A DNA stretch of 44,033 bases from Planctomycetaceae bacterium (GTDB lineage Bacteria; Planctomycetota; Planctomycetia; Pirellulales; Pirellulaceae), in NCBI GenBank assembly GCA_012729315.1, contig JAAYDI010000212.1, positions 1-44,033 on the forward strand, written 5' to 3'. A model generated the notes under the pieces. That model had not been told where the DNA came from and did no database searches. It saw nothing but the letters and a program-made list of their open reading frames with translations. Made by a program: the position numbers and the translations under genes. This document shows, piece after piece, positions 41,101 through 44,033 of this stretch (its first letter is position 1; every line of letters begins with the position of its first letter).

Positions 41101-41864
41101 TCCTTCCGCCGCCGCACGATGTAGTTGCCCCGGCTGTCGTCGTGTTCCAGCTCGATCAGGTCCTGTGCCTTCAGGTCCTCCAGCAGATCCGAAAAGCTGC
41201 CGTAGCCGTAGTAGCCTTCGTTGAAGCCGGGGTGGACGCGGCGAATCGCCTGCTTGAGCGTCGAACCCCACAGTGGGTCATAGTCCTGCTCGGCCGACGT
41301 GAGCACCGCCATGACCCGGTCGATCGCCTCGTGCTTCTTGTCCTCCCCCTTCTCTCCCTTCTTCACCTTGCGCGCGACGGTCTTGGTCTTCGTGGCGGCC
41401 CGAATCAGATCGTCGTAATAGATGAACTCGTCGCAGTTGCCGATCAGCAGATCGGAGGTGGAACTCTTCACGCCGCAGCCGATCACGCGCTTGTTGTTCT
41501 CCTTCAACTTGGAGACGAGTGGCGAGAAGTCGCTGTCGCCCGAGATCAGCGCGAAAACGTCGATGTGATCCTTGGAGTAACACAAATCGAGCGCGTCGAC
41601 CACCATGCGAATGTCCGCACTGTTCTTGCCGCTCATGCGACTCTGCGGGATGTCGATCAGCTCCACGCCCTGGCTGTGGAACTCGCGCAACGCCTCGTGG
41701 TAGTTGGTCCAGTCGCAATAGGCCCGCTTGTAGACGATGCGGCCTTTTTCCAGCAGACGCTTCAACACCAGCTGGATCTGGAACTGGCCGACCTTCATCT
41801 GCCGTACTCCGATGGCCAGATTCTCGAAATCAATAAACGTGGCGATCAGCGGTTCTTCGGACAT
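41097..41864 (-). CDS. NYN-domain protein with C-terminal LOTUS/OST-HTH domain
   Basis: A 255-residue cytoplasmic protein. Residues 1-160 are a PIN-like NYN (LabA/DUF88) domain with the expected acidic residues: Asp12 in TFIDFEN, Asp84 and Asp90 in SADIRMVVDAL, and Asp110/Asp112 in LISGDSDFSPLV. These coordinate metal in NYN ribonucleases. A Lys/Glu-rich linker (160-180) follows. The C-terminal domain (about 183-252, DPLWGSTLKQAIRRVHPGFN, GYGSFSDLLEDL, GNYIVRRR) reads as an OST-HTH/LOTUS domain, an RNA-binding module. The same pairing occurs in eukaryotic MARF1-type proteins. It probably cleaves or binds RNA. The start was set at 41864; an ATG at 41894 is equally possible. Its stop codon overlaps the end of the DUF1559 remnant. 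Confidence 0.85.
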   Translation of the reverse strand: MSEEPLIATFIDFENLAIGVRQMKVGQFQIQLVLKRLLEKGRIVYKRAYCDWTNYHEALREFHSQGVELIDIPQSRMSGKNSADIRMVVDALDLCYSKDHIDVFALISGDSDFSPLVSKLKENNKRVIGCGVKSSTSDLLIGNCDEFIYYDDLIRAATKTKTVARKVKKGEKGEDKKHEAIDRVMAVLTSAEQDYDPLWGSTLKQAIRRVHPGFNEGYYGYGSFSDLLEDLKAQDLIELEHDDSRGNYIVRRRKD

Positions 41865-42067
41865 GGGCGTGTGGACCTGGTAAGGTGCGGACATGTTGGA
41901 AGCGTCAGCATAACACGGATCGACCGGTGCCGACAGGCGGCACGCGCGAGGCGATGGGACACCGGCACGGACGCGTCGCGACTGGCCACTCCGACTGGCA
42001 TGCCGCTGGTGGCCAGCCGCCACTCGCAGCATTCACCCTCAACGCGCTCTGGCCGCCGCCTGAGCGG

Positions 42068-43471
42068 TCACCGCGGCGCTGCGCGCGGTGCCGGCCGCCG
42101 GTCGTCCGCTGTTCGCTGCGGGTCGCACTCGATATCGGTCCGGGCCGCTTCCAGAAAGGCGAGACGGTCACGGCGGTTGGCCAGCTCGCAGACGATGCCT
42201 TGCACCAGCTGCGTGGAGCGCCGCATGCCGTCCGGGTTCAGCAGTTCCACATCGTCGGTGGGGCGATGCAGTTCCGGGAACGACCCGCTGCAGGCGAGGA
42301 TGGCGGGAATGCCGCGGTCGACGAACGGTTTGTGGTCGGACAGCGCGAGCGTGAAGGGACGCATGTCGATGTCCAGTTGCGGTCCGGCGTTGCTGGCGGT
42401 GACGATGTCGCGCCAGGGCTTGGCGGTGCCGGTACCCCAGATGATGAGTTGATTGTCGACGACGCGGCCGATCATGTCGAGGTTCACCACGCCGGTGATG
42501 CGGTCCAGCGCCACGGTCGGATGGTCGATGAAGAAGCGGGATCCGACGAAACCTCGTTCCTCACCGTCCCACAGAGCGAACAGGATGGGGCGTCGCGGGG
42601 GCTTGGGAAGCCCGGCCAGCGCTTCCGCGAGTTCCAGGACGGCCGCCACGCCGCTGGCATTGTCATTCGCGCCGTTGAAGACCACGGCCGTATCGCTGCC
42701 CCGGACTTGCCGCACGCCCACATGGTCGTAATGGGCGCAGACCAGGACGGTTTCCTCGACCAGGGTCGGGTCGCTGCCCGGGAGCAGCCCGAGGATGTTG
42801 CGGCAGCCCTGGCCACAGTCCTGGACGTAGCAGTCGTGCGGCGCGGCGGGGCGCAACCCCAGGCTCTTGAACTCCGCGGCCAGGAAGTCCCCTGCAGCCC
42901 GGCCCCCGGGCGTGTTCATCGCGCGGCCCTGCATCGCGTCGTCAGCCAGGTGCGCGACGTAGTCCATGAGTTCCTGATCGGTAATGGTCTGCAGCGATTC
43001 CTGCAGACCCGGCCAGGCGATCACGCGGCGATATGTCAACACGGCCGCGCCGGGGCGGTCCGGCACGGACACCGTGAGGCCGGCGTCCAGCAGATCGCGG
43101 CCGCTGTGTGTGGTCGTGCCCGCCCCATCGATTGGCGTGATTTCGTACTGTGCATCCGGATCCAGCCCCGCCAGTTTCACGGTGGCCGTCGACTCATCGC
43201 AGGTCTCCCGTCGGAACGCCTGTACGGTGCCCTGGTTGACTTCCGGATCGTGGAACTGCCAGGCGATCCACTCTGTGTTATCGCGCGAGTAGGGTGTCAG
43301 CGGAATGAATGTCAGAGGGGGCGTTGCGGGCGCGTCCGCCCAGCTGTGCGCGGTCCGCATCTCGCTGTCCGTGGCCACCGTCGCGTCTGCCGAGCGGATT
43401 CCGGGGAACCCTGTGCACAGGATGATCGCCGCGAACAGCCATCGGGTGGACGCGAGTCGGGTGCTGGGCAT
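42068..43471 (-). CDS. Secreted M28-family metallopeptidase with GH36-like N-terminal module
   Basis: A 467-residue exported zinc peptidase, probably an aminopeptidase. The start at 43471 has GGAG eight bases upstream and is followed by a signal peptide (residues 1-28, WLFAAIILCTGFPGIRSA). Residues about 66-148 (WIAWQFHDPE, GTVQAFRRE, LAGLDPDAQYEI, GRDLLDAGLTV, GAAVLTYRR) resemble the C-terminal beta-sandwich of GH36/GH27 alpha-galactosidases. The M28 domain (160-430) shows all zinc ligands: His247 and nearby Asp249 in CAHYDHVG, Asp270 in GANDNASG, Glu304/305 in WDGEERGFVG, Asp332 in NLDMIGR, and His402 in ELHRPTDD. The C-terminal tail is Arg/Asp-rich. The carbohydrate-type module may place the enzyme on glycans or glycoproteins. 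Confidence 0.85.
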   Translation of the reverse strand: MPSTRLASTRWLFAAIILCTGFPGIRSADATVATDSEMRTAHSWADAPATPPLTFIPLTPYSRDNTEWIAWQFHDPEVNQGTVQAFRRETCDESTATVKLAGLDPDAQYEITPIDGAGTTTHSGRDLLDAGLTVSVPDRPGAAVLTYRRVIAWPGLQESLQTITDQELMDYVAHLADDAMQGRAMNTPGGRAAGDFLAAEFKSLGLRPAAPHDCYVQDCGQGCRNILGLLPGSDPTLVEETVLVCAHYDHVGVRQVRGSDTAVVFNGANDNASGVAAVLELAEALAGLPKPPRRPILFALWDGEERGFVGSRFFIDHPTVALDRITGVVNLDMIGRVVDNQLIIWGTGTAKPWRDIVTASNAGPQLDIDMRPFTLALSDHKPFVDRGIPAILACSGSFPELHRPTDDVELLNPDGMRRSTQLVQGIVCELANRRDRLAFLEAARTDIECDPQRTADDRRPAPRAAPR

Positions 43472-43754
43472 CACAGGTTCTCCGGAGGGTTTTCGTGCAC
43501 GTGCGGCACACGCGCGGCGCGGCGCACATGCGCCACGCCCGCGCGCTGGCGGAACCTCCATCAGAACCGAAGTGCGGCCGCCGGACAAGCATACAGTGCG
43601 GGGATGGGAGCGGCCTGCCGGGGGTACAGGAACGGGCTTGTTTATGGGACGGTGAAAGGCTCGGTCATTCCGAGCCGGTTGTAGTGGACAAATCCATGCC
43701 ATGGATGGGCCCATTCGCATGGACTGCCTACCTCCTCACCGTGCACCGGTTCCA
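43472..43754. other. Gene-free spacer upstream of the M28 gene
   Basis: Most likely the promoter region of the peptidase gene. Both strands are open but translate to Arg/Ala/Pro-rich frames without domains. I see no strong promoter hexamers. Confidence 0.5.
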
Positions 43755-43975
43755 TCCCGCAATTGGCCGAAGGCCACTATCAACGTGGCCTGGGGCAACG
43801 CCCCAGGAAATCGAAGCCATAACACACGTTTGGCTGAAGGCCAAACGCACCTACGGCATGGTCTCCCATGTGTGAATATGGCCTTCGGCCAAACACCTCG
43901 TTGTGGTCCCATTCCTGGCGTTGCCCCAGGCTACGGTGAGAACTGACCTTCGGCCAGACGACAGCTATCCCGGTA
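43755..43975. repeat. Structured intergenic repeat, family 2
   Basis: The stretch is built from repeated hairpin pieces: TTGGCCGAAGGCCA, CCTGGGGCAACGCCCCAGG (perfect stem CCTGGGGC/GCCCCAGG), TTGGCTGAAGGCCAAA, TATGGCCTTCGGCCAAA, GGCGTTGCCCCAGGCTACG and ACCTTCGGCC. The GGCCTTCGGCC and TGGGGCNNNGCCCCA type elements occur several times in both orientations. It ends near the window edge and may continue beyond it. Confidence 0.8.
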
Positions 43976-44033
43976 CCGCACCCCTGGTGCAGGGTCGCCA
44001 ACCTGACACAGGGTTCGCAGTGAGAAGTAAACC

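Overview
The window looks like a piece of a planctomycete chromosome, probably from the Pirellulales or a close relative. The DNA is GC-rich. The gene set is typical of that group: a DUF1559 pseudopilin-like protein, a giant secreted protein with a LEPR-LLLA leader and a dockerin pair, two FG-GAP/UnbV (CRTAC-type) proteins, a DUF1080 protein, Tat-exported Gfo/Idh/MocA and ThuA-like proteins, Cys-rich Lpg1974/BBP7-type outer-membrane proteins, and nested-palindrome intergenic repeats. No transposase, phage gene, CRISPR array, rRNA or replication origin is visible. There is one tRNA, tRNA-Arg(ACG).

Layout. 1-600: intergenic DNA with a copy of a complex palindromic repeat. 596-1149 (minus): two small genes, one with a KOW-like motif. 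1633-3132: DcaP-like porin. 3154-4484 (minus): a 45-residue ORF coupled through ATGA to a trypsin-like protease. 5186-9498: a membrane-anchored 1268-residue TPR/FG-GAP/UnbV protein and a protein with six CxxC pairs. 9651-11327: a secreted protein built from duplicated secretin-N/STN-like modules. 11616-12785: Lpg1974-type barrel, then an (AC)n microsatellite and a strong terminator. 13545-21686: a 2713-residue secreted protease with an S8/S53-like catalytic domain and dockerins, ended by a terminator. 21779-26297 (minus): a secreted protein of unknown function, a DUF1080 protein, and a receiver-HATPase regulator. 26298-27304: gene-free repeat region. 27305-29990: a second Cys-rich outer-membrane-type protein and a highly disordered protein. 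30018-30761 (minus): conserved-looking unknown with a good promoter. 31039-31740: an Ogt-type alkyltransferase and tRNA-Arg. 31989-34235: ThuA plus Gfo/Idh/MocA pair. 34374-37718: TPR protein plus CRTAC protein. 37885-38085: small lipoprotein. 38639-41100: DUF1559 gene, a small AT-richer secreted Cys protein, and a decayed DUF1559 3' end. 41097-43471 (minus): NYN-LOTUS RNase-like protein and an M28 peptidase with a GH36-like N-terminal module. 43740-44033: a second palindromic repeat family.

How the genes fit together. Most products are predicted to be exported or membrane-bound: porins, proteases, lipoproteins, dockerin and FG-GAP proteins, and Tat-exported putative carbohydrate oxidoreductases. 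This suits an organism that degrades polymers and has an elaborate cell surface. The most notable items are the protease whose catalytic motifs mix subtilisin and sedolisin features, the TPR+FG-GAP+UnbV set that is fused at one locus and split at another, the NYN-LOTUS protein, the M28/GH36-module fusion, the DUF1559 remnant and the structured repeats. I did not find a clearly novel multi-gene defence or metabolic system. All functional calls come from reading motifs, not from database searches.
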